Assembly (NCBI GenBank): GCA_040143965.1
Contig: JASJQH010000078.1
Span: 1-33,114, forward strand
Direction: 5' to 3'
DNA: 33,114 nt
DNA from: Basidiobolus ranarum
Taxonomy: Eukaryota > Basidiobolomycota > Basidiobolomycetes > Basidiobolales
A program made the position numbers and the translations under genes. Of the stretch, positions 23,128-31,498 are shown in pieces (the first letter of the stretch is position 1; each line of letters begins with the position of its first letter). Below the pieces are notes generated by a model, which ran no database searches, was not told the origin of the DNA, and worked only from the letters and a program-made list of their open reading frames with translations.

Positions 23128-24434
23128 TCAAGCTAATTCGGATATTACCTCTGGGAAACCATTTGAGCTAGGCTGGGTCGCCTTTTCATGGAAGGTACGT
23201 AAAAGGGCATCCACATTCTCGATACCTTGTGGTCGGATATCCGCAAGTGCTTTGATTTGTGCAGTAACATGTTTGACTTGTTCGTCACTGAGGTCCAATC
23301 CTAATTGTTGAACTCTGTTCTTGACGGCATTCCATCCGGTAAGGCGATGTCCAATAGACACGTAGCGAGTCATACCAAAATCTTCGGGTCTTAATATCTC
23401 ATAGGTACTGGGATTATTGAGGATAGCTTTGGCGTGAATTCCTGCCTTGTGAGTGAAAGCGCAATAGCCGGTGATGTAGTTGTTGAAAGGCACTTGAATG
23501 TCTACTGCGTCAGCTACCAAATTCTCAAGATCACGGAGCATATGAAGCTTATATTTTCCCATGACGTACTCCTTGTTAGCTACGTACATACGAGCACAAA
23601 GTCCACCAAGAGAGGTGATACCGTTACGCTCACCGATACCGAGGACCGAGGTATCAATATGAGTAGCACCAGCTTCAAGGGCTGAATAGGCATTGGCAAT
23701 AGCACAGCCGGTATCATCATGGAAATGGCATTCAATATCACAGGAAACGACTCCACGTAATGTCCTCACTAATTCGTAAACTTGACGAGGATTAGCACAA
23801 CCAACAGTATCAGCAATACCGACACGGTTCACTCCCAGCTTGTCGACTGTTCTATATATATTCAACAGATCGACCAAATCACTACGAAATGAATCTTCAC
23901 TGGAGAATCTAACTTCCAGTCCAGTTGACTTGATATAGTTCACTACCTCAATGGCTTGTTGGGTAATGTAGTCCATATTTTTACCGTGGGAAAACTTGCG
24001 AAGGAAAGAAGAGGTTCCGATGACAACATCGAGACCATCTACTCCGGTGTCAACAGCGAGTCTAGCATCGTCCATGTGGCAACGGACGTGGGTAAGGATT
24101 TTAGCCTTCAATCCTAGTTGACAGATAGTCATACAATCATTTCTTGATTGTTCAGAGGCAGCAGGTGAGGTTAATTCGATGTACTCAACGCCAAATTCAT
24201 CTAAGGCCTTGGCAATCTCAACCTTCTTCTGAGTATCAAAGAAAGCGTTGGCAAATTGTTCACCCTCTGGATTAAATTGAACGAAGGATTAGAGGAATGA
24301 TCAACAGATATACAAGCAACAAGAATATACACACCTCGTAACGTAGACTCAATCACAGCAAAGTTATTCACTCTGCTTAATAGGTCGGAACAGTTCCCAG
24401 CATAAGGGTTGGAATTATCGGCGGAGTTAAGCAT
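23128..24434 (-). CDS. LYS20: Homocitrate synthase
   Basis: Two exons (24335-24434 and 23128-24266) join as CGA G|AG to give 412 aa. [20 protein letters not shown] begins the TIM barrel; Arg33 and Glu34 are the catalytic Arg and a metal ligand by family. [36 protein letters not shown] and the metal-binding HFHDDTG follow, then [14 protein letters not shown]. After the barrel come the helical subdomains with [12 protein letters not shown]. The enzyme condenses 2-oxoglutarate with acetyl-CoA to homocitrate, the first committed step of the fungal alpha-aminoadipate lysine pathway, and is usually feedback-inhibited by lysine. The short N-terminus without a strong presequence suggests a nuclear or cytosolic form as for yeast Lys20, though the compartment is uncertain. 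Length matches Lys20 (428 aa). The short first exon carries the catalytic Arg. Two Gcn4-like sites lie about 250 bases upstream. Confidence 0.96.
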
Positions 24435-24542
24435 GGATATATGTGTGTAAGTGGGTTAGCAGGTAATACAGCTCTTCGATTTCTTCAAATCAGGACAATT
24501 GGTGTGGAAACAAGTGATGTTTGACGATGGGGAGGTTGTGAG

Positions 24543-24551
24543 GTATTTAAA
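24543..24551 (-). promoter_or_regulatory. TATA-like element of LYS20
   Basis: The minus strand reads TTTAAATAC about 110 bases upstream of the LYS20 ATG. It is an imperfect TATA match, called on position and AT content only. Confidence 0.3.
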
Positions 24552-24679
24552 GGGTTTGGACATCAACCGAATTACTCCCAAATTTCCGAAGTATAGTGCG
24601 ACACACAGAATCAAGTTCTGTGGTGTGCAAAAGCAAATCTTACATTCGATCACCATACACTAGAATCTATGCATCTTAA

Positions 24680-24698
24680 TGACTCGATTCTGACTCAT
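24680..24698. promoter_or_regulatory. Pair of Gcn4/Cpc1-type sites upstream of LYS20
   Basis: TGACTCAT at 24691-24698 is the full Gcn4 core (TGACTCA plus the flanking T), and TGACTCGA at 24680-24687 is a one-base variant 11 bases away. They lie about 250 bases upstream of the LYS20 start. In fungi bZIP regulators of general amino-acid control bind TGACTCA and activate lysine genes. A single 7-mer can occur by chance; the close pair in a lysine-gene promoter makes function plausible. Confidence 0.5.
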
Positions 24699-24744
24699 CT
24701 TCCAAAGTGTTTACCATTTGTTTTGACCTCGCAAAATAGATTTA

Positions 24745-24898
24745 TATACATTGATCTTGCAATCTATTATATATTACACTATTGTACATTAATCTTGGAA
24801 ACTTCCTCGTAAACTAGACTTGTATACATTAATCTTGCAATCTTAATATTCCACATTAGTCTTGCAATCTTATATTATTATATTCCACATTAGTCTTT
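24745..24898. repeat. Degenerate short repeats, core ACATTAATCTTGCAATCT
   Basis: Five imperfect copies start near 24748, 24786, 24826, 24853 and 24886; the last is cut short. Spacers are AT-rich and of unequal length (about 27-40 bases between starts). Copies share CATTrrTCTTGsAA. This looks like a decayed minisatellite at the far side of the LYS20 promoter. Confidence 0.75.
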
Positions 24899-25792
24899 AA
24901 CCATGTTGGAAGTACTTAGGGTTAGGTGCTAAACTTACCACCTGGCCAAATTGGTCTGTACCCCAGAGTTATATCCACTGCAACCACTTTAAGCACTAAA
25001 ACCACTCATACCTTGTCACGATGTGTGATCAATGAGCAGTACTTACTAAATGGATTCAGATCTGATGCTACCTGATTACCCTTATTCCATGCTTACACGA
25101 ATCTAGATTCAATAGATGCCTTGACCAGTAGCAATAATAATAGCCTGTAAACCAGGGACAAGAACAAGGGCACTTTAACTTTGGCCACAAACCACCACCC
25201 CTTCAGCGAAGAATATATTCTTGGATTTCTTTCTCAATTGATGTGAAACTTATTCTATTAAAAGAAATGGGAGTACAAGTCGCAAGAAATAGTAATTAGT
25301 AGCTAACAATAAATCCGTGGTGGTAAGATGTCTAATAATCATCACTAAATGGGTTGTGAGAAGAAAGGGAACTCAGGGCTCAAGTGGATAAATAAATGTA
25401 AAGTTAGATCTCCATTTGGTAGTGGATGTGGTATGTGAAGTATCAACAAGAGAATAAGATACAATTCGACTGATTCAGAAAGGCAAAATGCTCTGATTAT
25501 TATTTCGTTGCAAGAAAAGAAAAGAGATAAAAATGATGTCGGCTAGGAGAGTAACTGTGTAGATGGGAGGGGGCGAGAAACAAAGCGAGCGGGTTTAAAA
25601 TGCGAGAATAGCTCGAACTAAACGTTGGGTGTCTATACGGAAGAATACCATTGCAATGAGGAAACTCGAAAAAACAATGTTGTACATGGTTGTTTACAGT
25701 GAAAAGTAATAAAGTGTGTGAGGAAGCCACCTCGTGATATTCGAGAGAGGGATATTGCTGTGGATAATTGTAAACGGATTTATCCTGGGATT
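24899..25792. other. Intergenic stretch between LYS20 promoter and MUB1 3' end
   Basis: No gene is supported. A 98-codon minus-strand frame (25500-25796) overlaps the MUB1 stop by four bases, is rich in Ser/Pro/His, and looks like read-through of the MUB1 3' untranslated region, so it is not called. Confidence 0.55.
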
Positions 25793-27178
25793 TCATGGCA
25801 TCATAGGAGTGGTTGTGGGTGCAGCATTTTGTTGAGAAATTGAAACTTCTTGAGGATGGGACGTCGTGCCGGCACTAGTACTTGATTCAGGATGTCTCTC
25901 TACACACCAGTAGCGATGTCCATCCGACCAAGCCTTCGATTGACATGTTTTAGAGCAGTACTTGGCTTTACGGCATCGTCTACACTTGGAAAATTCCCTT
26001 GGGTATCTTTCCCACTTCCCGCATGTCATATTCGCGCATTGTCTAATCCCCCCTCGAGACTCGTCTTTACGACACGCATTTCGCATGATAATTGAAGCCC
26101 AGCACTGAATTTCTGCTGTATGCCCTCGACTGGTGAATTTTTCAACTAAACTAAAGAGATTACACTCAAACTCGGTATGAAGTCTTTGTCGAAGATGGGG
26201 ATATTTTGAGACATATGCTAACAGTTGAAGTGAAAGAAGAATGTCCTCCTCTCTATATAAAACCTCTTCAATTTTGTCGTTTGACGAGTTATCAACTAGA
26301 TTAGCACTAGAATGGCTAGGTGTCTCTTCGGGTGATGCATGTTCCAATTGAATCGGTATCTCAGCATTATTGCTACTGTCCTGATGTTGATAATTAGGGG
26401 CAGGTGATGGTGGCTGAGAATCTCCAGTATCTGGGTTGGTATCCAGATCTGGAACTACCGCCGTAGACACGTTATTGGGTTGGGTTAATAATGAAGTGAA
26501 TACAGGGGCGGAATTCTCATTATTCTCATCTCCACCGTTTTGTAGTTGTTGGGATGCCAGAGTACGACGTAAAGAGGGTAAACTGCGTCTGATCATTAGC
26601 ACATTATTTGGATCTTGTTGTCGTATCATACCAGCCATGTTAGTGTGCTGTGTAGTACTTTGCTGGGAGGGATCTTCAATCTGTGGCGCGGTATTAGTAC
26701 CAATTGGCGGTAATGATGCATTTGCATCGAAAGGGCTTTCGCTTATAAGAGTACTAGACGATGTATGTATTTCTTTGTCTTTCTCGGTCTTTACTTGCTC
26801 AAGGGCTTTAAGAAAGTGCTTCAAAATATTGATGACGACTTCAACCATTCCAGCATCTACAACTCGACAACGGATAGTCTCAGTTCCTCTAACGCCCACA
26901 TTAACTACACATTGGAAAGCCATCGACCATATCCAGGCCATTCGTTTATCATCTATCCTAGTAGTCTTCAATATGCGAATTAAGCGCTCCAGTCCACCAT
27001 CTTTAGTCATAATCTCCCTAATTCTCGGGGAAGTACTAGTTAGATATATGAGATGAGATAAGGAATTGATCAAAGGTAAAATGGCGGTACAATCCAGGGC
27101 TCGACGGTCATAAAGTGCCGAAGTTATTGTAACGCAGGCGCGGTTTTGGTTTGGAAAAGAAAAGTTTGACTCTCTCAT
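25793..27178 (-). CDS. MUB1: Mub1/samB-type MYND zinc-finger protein
   Basis: A single exon of 461 aa starts at the ATG at 27178. The N-terminus MRESNFSFPNQNRACVTITS, then ALYDRRALDCTAILPLINSL, is the signature of fungal Mub1/samB, followed by armadillo-like helices (SPRIREIMTKDGGLERLIRI; AFQCVVNVGVRGTETIRCRV). Residues about 135-300 are a disordered Gln/Asn/Ser/Pro-rich insert. The MYND finger occupies 381-425, with Cys381, Cys386, Cys399, Cys402, Cys408, Cys412, His421 and Cys425 as likely zinc ligands. In yeast Mub1 works with the E3 Ubr2 and the E2 Rad6 to ubiquitinate the proteasome regulator Rpn4; in Aspergillus samB affects cytokinesis and polar growth. It is shorter than yeast (620 aa) and Aspergillus (about 590 aa) forms, mainly in the disordered insert. 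Unlike TOP3 and the ceramidase gene it has no introns. Confidence 0.94.
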   Translation of the reverse strand: MRESNFSFPNQNRACVTITSALYDRRALDCTAILPLINSLSHLIYLTSTSPRIREIMTKDGGLERLIRILKTTRIDDKRMAWIWSMAFQCVVNVGVRGTETIRCRVVDAGMVEVVINILKHFLKALEQVKTEKDKEIHTSSSTLISESPFDANASLPPIGTNTAPQIEDPSQQSTTQHTNMAGMIRQQDPNNVLMIRRSLPSLRRTLASQQLQNGGDENNENSAPVFTSLLTQPNNVSTAVVPDLDTNPDTGDSQPPSPAPNYQHQDSSNNAEIPIQLEHASPEETPSHSSANLVDNSSNDKIEEVLYREEDILLSLQLLAYVSKYPHLRQRLHTEFECNLFSLVEKFTSRGHTAEIQCWASIIMRNACRKDESRGGIRQCANMTCGKWERYPREFSKCRRCRKAKYCSKTCQSKAWSDGHRYWCVERHPESSTSAGTTSHPQEVSISQQNAAPTTTPMMP

Positions 27179-27832
27179 TTCTGTGAAAAAGATTTAGTTA
27201 ACAAACTTCTACAAGTGACAAATATAAATAATTATTGAAAGTATTCCAGTAATTATATATATATGAGACAACTATAGATGACTCAATTATAAGAAAGGTA
27301 ATCCTATAGGTGTAAACCTCCCGTTCTAGTTTTCCGCAATGCGCAAGAAAGCTTTTCTTTAAAAGGAGTGATAGGGTTCGTTCGATACAACAGAGTTGAA
27401 GTGTTTCCTAGAAACAAGATGAGGAAGGATAATAGGTGTGGGGTTTAACGTCAGGTTGGCTGATACAATGCGTCGAATTCAATAGATTTAGTAGAGATCA
27501 GGTGACCTGGCAATACCGTGATGGTTTTTGGGTAGAAGCAGGTGAGAGAAAAATTTTATGGATGAAAAAAATAAACCAGGTGCAGAACACAGGAGGGTAA
27601 GAATGATTAGTCATTAAATTCGTTAATAATCCAATTGAGCAACATTTGTGATTCTAGAATATTGTCCGATGTCTATGATACAACATGGATCTGCGCTGTC
27701 TGCATAGATTTCTATTGGATAGGGCTGGTGATCGGGATTATTTCTTGATTTCGGGATATTTTCAATAAAACACAAGCATACATATACATAGCCACCATAG
27801 CATTATCCTTCAAACAAGTTTCTGGAGCCCAA

Positions 27833-27882
27833 GGAGAGGGGTAGGGGGAGGGATAAGGATAGGGATAGGGATAGGGATAGAG
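27833..27882 (+). repeat. G-rich tract with (GGGATA) hexamers, possible G-quadruplex
   Basis: Runs of three to five G recur at least seven times within 50 bases, ending in three near-perfect GGGATA units. The pattern satisfies the usual four-run G-quadruplex rule. The hexamer is not the common fungal telomere unit TTAGGG. Confidence 0.8.
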
Positions 27883-27903
27883 ACAGATGATGATGGTTTG
27901 ATT

Positions 27904-27935
27904 GCATGCTTGTTATGTGTGTACATAACACATGC
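27904..27935. repeat. Inverted repeat (hairpin)
   Basis: TGTTATGT at 27911-27918 and ACATAACA at 27923-27930 are exact complements around a GTGT loop. Outer GCATG and CATGC extend the stem by five pairs across a two-base bulge. No U-tract follows, and its role is unknown. Confidence 0.7.
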
Positions 27936-28401
27936 TTATTCTTAGATGTTGATCATTTGATGAGGACTATATATGCTCTCGATAGGACACACGCCAATAT
28001 TTGCTGTCATCATGCTATCATCACTACCCTGTGCCTCTTTACAAGCATAAATAAGAAGCACATACATAATTTATACTAGGTTTAGTTTACTTGATTCCAA
28101 GCCTCCTTGTTACATTAATTCACTTGGTTTTATGCGGTCCTGAAGATTGTGGTATAAGCCCGTTCCCGTATTTTTATTGAGAGTTCAAAATCAAATATCA
28201 CTAGTATTTTAGCTTAAAATCTTAGATATTGCTTATTGAAGATTCATGTAATGGGCCATGTTTTTAAAAATTTTGTATATATTAGAAAGTTGAGATGAGT
28301 GTTATACAGTGAATTGTAACTAGAGAGCCAATATTTTTTATCACCCAACTGAAGAAGGATGAAAAGAGAAGACGATCCTAAACGCTTCAATTAGATTTAG
28401 T

Positions 28402-28785
28402 TCAGGCGGTATGTTGCTTGCTGGAATCGGTCTGTTGATTTTCTTCCACGGTTGGATTTTTGGCCTCTGAACGCAAGTCCCACAGGCGTTCAATCATGTC
28501 GTCATTCATTTTATCAAGAGAAGTAGTATCTAGCTTCTTTCCCAACAATACTCGCTTATCCTCAGTAGGAATCGTATTAGTTTGAGCTTGTAAATCGTAC
28601 AGATATTGGTGCCATTGGGTAACGAATCCTTTTAAGAATGTAGGATTTGATACGTCTTTGTGGCGACGAAACTCATCTTTAACATAATTGTCACCAAGGT
28701 AACGAAATTCTTCTGGTAGACGTCTGTGTACACGAAGAATGTGACGATACAGATGCAAAGGTGGTAAACGACGAAGTCCACTCAT
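28402..28785 (-). CDS. SDH7: Succinate dehydrogenase assembly factor 3 (LYR protein)
   Basis: A single exon of 127 aa. RRLPPLHLYRHILRVHRRLP contains the LYR motif (Leu12-Tyr13-Arg14) in the family position, followed by LGDNYVKDEFRRHKDVSNPT and FVTQWHQYLYDLQ, all matching SDHAF3/Acn9/Sdh7. The protein acts in the mitochondrial matrix, where with SDHAF1 it protects and helps mature the iron-sulphur subunit Sdh2 of complex II. The basic N-terminus serves as targeting signal. The C-terminal 25 residues (Glu/Gln/Ser-rich) are longer than in yeast and likely disordered. Length is normal (about 125-135 aa). The symbol follows yeast; SDHAF3 and ACN9 are synonyms. Confidence 0.93.
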   Translation of the reverse strand: MSGLRRLPPLHLYRHILRVHRRLPEEFRYLGDNYVKDEFRRHKDVSNPTFLKGFVTQWHQYLYDLQAQTNTIPTEDKRVLLGKKLDTTSLDKMNDDMIERLWDLRSEAKNPTVEENQQTDSSKQHTA

Positions 28786-29151
28786 ATTACTTTGATAAAA
28801 GCGTTGTAGAAGAATATAGAGTTAATATGAATGCTATCACATCTCTGAAATTGTAAAATTCTTTTTAATATTTGTCAAATTGCAACTACCTGCCGCAGTA
28901 TAAGTTTGATGGACGCAAATATAGAGTAGGGTTGCTATTTTATTACTATATTAATCAATAATGTTGAAAAGTTGTATATAATGGAATCGATTCTAATCAG
29001 TATGTTGTCAGTAGCGTCCAGCAACTGTTTATTCTAATGTGCGGATTTACTGATGAGTGGTTTGAAATTAAGTAACGGGGCAGCTCTAAATAAGTGGTGC
29101 AAAAAGGAGGGGGGTGACTGGCGGAATACACGAATGGCCAACAATGGTAGT
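28786..29151. other. Intergenic stretch, SDHAF3 promoter side
   Basis: AT-rich, no coding frame with support. The minus-strand frame at 29034-29279 overlaps the GNAT-like gene in another frame and is a shadow. Confidence 0.55.
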
Positions 29152-29706
29152 TCACGTGTTTGCGGCAATAATTGGGATCTCATTAATTGGCCTTTGTTTT
29201 TTGTGCGTGCTCTGTATATGACAAGGATATTGCTCATTTGACGGATCCAATTCTCTTTTCTGTGGAGCTTTGGAAGCATTTTCTTGTATGTCAGCTGTTC
29301 TTACAACCCAATGAATACTCTGGAGTCCAGGATAATTTAGTACAATGTCCATGAGCCACTCACGGATATGTAAACCCTCATAAGCCTCCGAGATGTGAAT
29401 ATTACACAGATAAGCTAACCGAATGTAGTCGGTGGCGACTCGCGCAAATCCGATTTGGTAAACAGTCGGCATTCCAAGGCTACCGTACTCTTTAGGTAGA
29501 GTGACAAACAAACCAAAACACAGTGAAAAGTTGAGAATTCTCTTGAAATTATTTCTGCAAAGTGGCTCTTCGTTCTCCTTTAAAGAAGAGATGTACTCGT
29601 AAACAAAATTTAGATCAAGATTCCTTGGATCAGTGCTAATAAAATAATTCCCTCGAGTCCAGGTATACGCGTTACGTGTTACCGAAGAGTTGCTAGATGT
29701 GCTCAT
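29152..29706 (-). CDS. Divergent GNAT-like acetyltransferase fold protein
   Basis: A single exon of 184 aa from the ATG at 29706. Its order matches small GNAT proteins: YFISTDPRNLDLNFVYEYI (first strand and helix), SLCFGLFV, then VYQIGFARVATDYIRLAYL (84-103), the conserved beta4/beta5 hairpin of that family. The next motif, where active members have the acetyl-CoA-binding Q/R-x-x-G-x-G/A (often YRGRGLGKWL), here reads YEGLHIREWL (109-118), so the pyrophosphate-binding turn is lost. The final part after WVVRTADIQE lacks the usual HxLYxKxGF segment and is Lys/Gln/Pro-rich. It is either a catalytically inactive relative or a gene with a changed C-terminus. No intron with good signals that would restore the usual end was found. 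Substrate is unknown. Confidence 0.72.
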   Translation of the reverse strand: MSTSSNSSVTRNAYTWTRGNYFISTDPRNLDLNFVYEYISSLKENEEPLCRNNFKRILNFSLCFGLFVTLPKEYGSLGMPTVYQIGFARVATDYIRLAYLCNIHISEAYEGLHIREWLMDIVLNYPGLQSIHWVVRTADIQENASKAPQKRELDPSNEQYPCHIQSTHKKQRPINEIPIIAANT

Positions 29707-31498
29707 ATTACACACCGAATGCAATAGTTGGAAGCAAATAATTGTTGTGAAGCGAACAGTAATCGAAATTGGATCAAGCGAGTCGCTTTTAAGTGTTGAG
29801 AGAACCAGATGTTATGAAACCCAAAGCTGGAGACGAAGTTAACTTACACTTCGTGTACACCAACAATACACGCCTCAGCTATCACTGCAGCCTGCTCCCC
29901 GCCTTGCTTGGCCATTGGGCCCACAATCGAGAAAATAATCAGCACATTCATTGATTTGTGATTTGTCGTGGATTGTAAGGTACTTGGACAATAGTTGCGA
30001 GGAATCTGGAGGGGGATTAGGCTATGAATGATCACTACATGTTTGATTGGAGAAGCCACGAGAATGAGTTAGTTAGATTTATTGAAAACAGAGCACTTGC
30101 AAGAGCATATTACCCAGCGGGTGTTACATGAGCCTGCATGCTACAAACCAGATCAACCTGGTTGTCAAATATCGAACTTACCCAGTGTTGCGACTGTGGA
30201 TCCAACGTGTGAGAAACAATGGATCTCATGGTCGACTCCAGCTAAGATTACAATTAGACTTCTGCAGCGCACGTCACAAACACTAGCATTAAACTCTTAT
30301 GCTTTCAATCTTGAGCAGATTGATTCACGAGTCTGCCACATCTGAACAAGTTATTATATCAAAACGGCGTCAATTAGTAAATGCATTATCGGGATCAAAA
30401 AGAAGTGTTGTCGAATAAATATTTTCTGGGGACTACAATTCAGGGGTATGTTTTTTTTACTACACAAAAGCAGATGGTTAAATAGCGGCCTGAGGCACTC
30501 CTTAGATCTTCCCTACTCTCCTCTCTCGATTGCCCTCTGTGGCCTGAAAAGCTAATTGGTAAGTAATTAAAAGGATTTTAATGCATTGAAAATGAGTAGA
30601 TATGATGTTCAAAATTGCTTTTGAATTTCTTCGCCTGAACTTTTATGTTGAGACATGACACCCCTGAACTACAATCATTTTCATTGAGCAGTTAGCCATT
30701 TATTGTCCATTGTACTAATTTCTCTACCTTAGTTGATTTAGGATGGCTTATTGCTGTACAATTGGACGGTTCCGCATGAAGATGATCTCTTCGGAGGGGT
30801 TCAACTCCCTTTATTGTACCACAGACTAATATGATGAACTATGTAAAATCAAAAGGCTTAACCATTGAGATGACTTCGGTCATCGTTGATACTTTGATTG
30901 TTCTGATCAGTCTATATTGCTATATTTTTTTTGCATCTGGGTGGTCCCAATTCTTCAGGTTCGATTCCTGAGTTGTGCTAATTTTAACAAATAAATCTAA
31001 ATTCACCCAGAAACTTATCACTTGAAACCTTGATGTGTGTATATATTTTATACATCTTTTATTACAAATAGAGAAAGTGAGAATCTCACTAGCAAATCAA
31101 AAATATAATCTGATTGGTTTTGGGTTCGGTGTCAATCTGTACTATAAGGTTACTTAACCATTAAGTTAAAAGAGAATTAAAATATTTCGATCAACATTCA
31201 AGGTTGACGTTAACAAGCAATTTACAAAATAAAAAAAAACATTTTTTTTTAGTTGTCACATAAGAATCGGGAAAAAAAACTGTAGTGAAAAAAAATTAGG
31301 AAAGACTATCTACGCGCTCTAAACGAGTAAGATTTCGTACAGCCGAAGCTTGAACCCAAAGAGGTGCACTAGTTATCAGTAGACTTTACCTCAATCTGTG
31401 GAGTTCGTTTCGGTGTGATTATTTGTTAAATAGTACTGCAAACCTTTTTGTCGATTCTTTTGAAAATAGAAAACCTACCCATAGGTTCATAAACAATC
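29707..31498. other. Intergenic region (1.8 kb) upstream of RPA190
   Basis: Two short frames occur (29844-30059 minus, 71 codons; 30082-30345 plus, 87 codons from its first usable codon). Neither has a known domain. The minus frame ends in a good donor (GTAAGT at about 29843-29848) and could be a 5' exon, but no convincing join was found. A tRNA-like T-arm lies at 30955-30971. A- and T-runs are common at 31225-31300. The RPA190 promoter should lie in the last few hundred bases; no element was identified. Confidence 0.5.

Larger units (their letters stand above)
27179..28401. other. Intergenic region (1.2 kb) with G-rich repeat and hairpin
   Basis: Upstream of MUB1 and downstream of SDHAF3. 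No coding frame is supported on either strand. It holds the G-rich hexamer tract (27833-27882) and the inverted repeat (27904-27935) listed separately. Confidence 0.6.

Noticed and set aside
25500-25796. 98-codon frame downstream of MUB1
   Set aside because: No domain, overlaps the MUB1 stop by four bases, and composition fits 3' untranslated sequence.
27850-27882. GGGATA tract as a telomere or subtelomere remnant
   Set aside because: The unit differs from TTAGGG, only about three clean units exist, and the surrounding genes are ordinary housekeeping genes.
29844-30059. 71-codon minus frame upstream of the GNAT-like gene
   Set aside because: No family match; a donor at its end allows a join, but the only nearby acceptor-like AG lies within the GNAT start and gives no clear protein.
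30082-30345. 87-codon plus frame upstream of RPA190
   Set aside because: No domain, no splice-supported partner and no conserved pattern visible.
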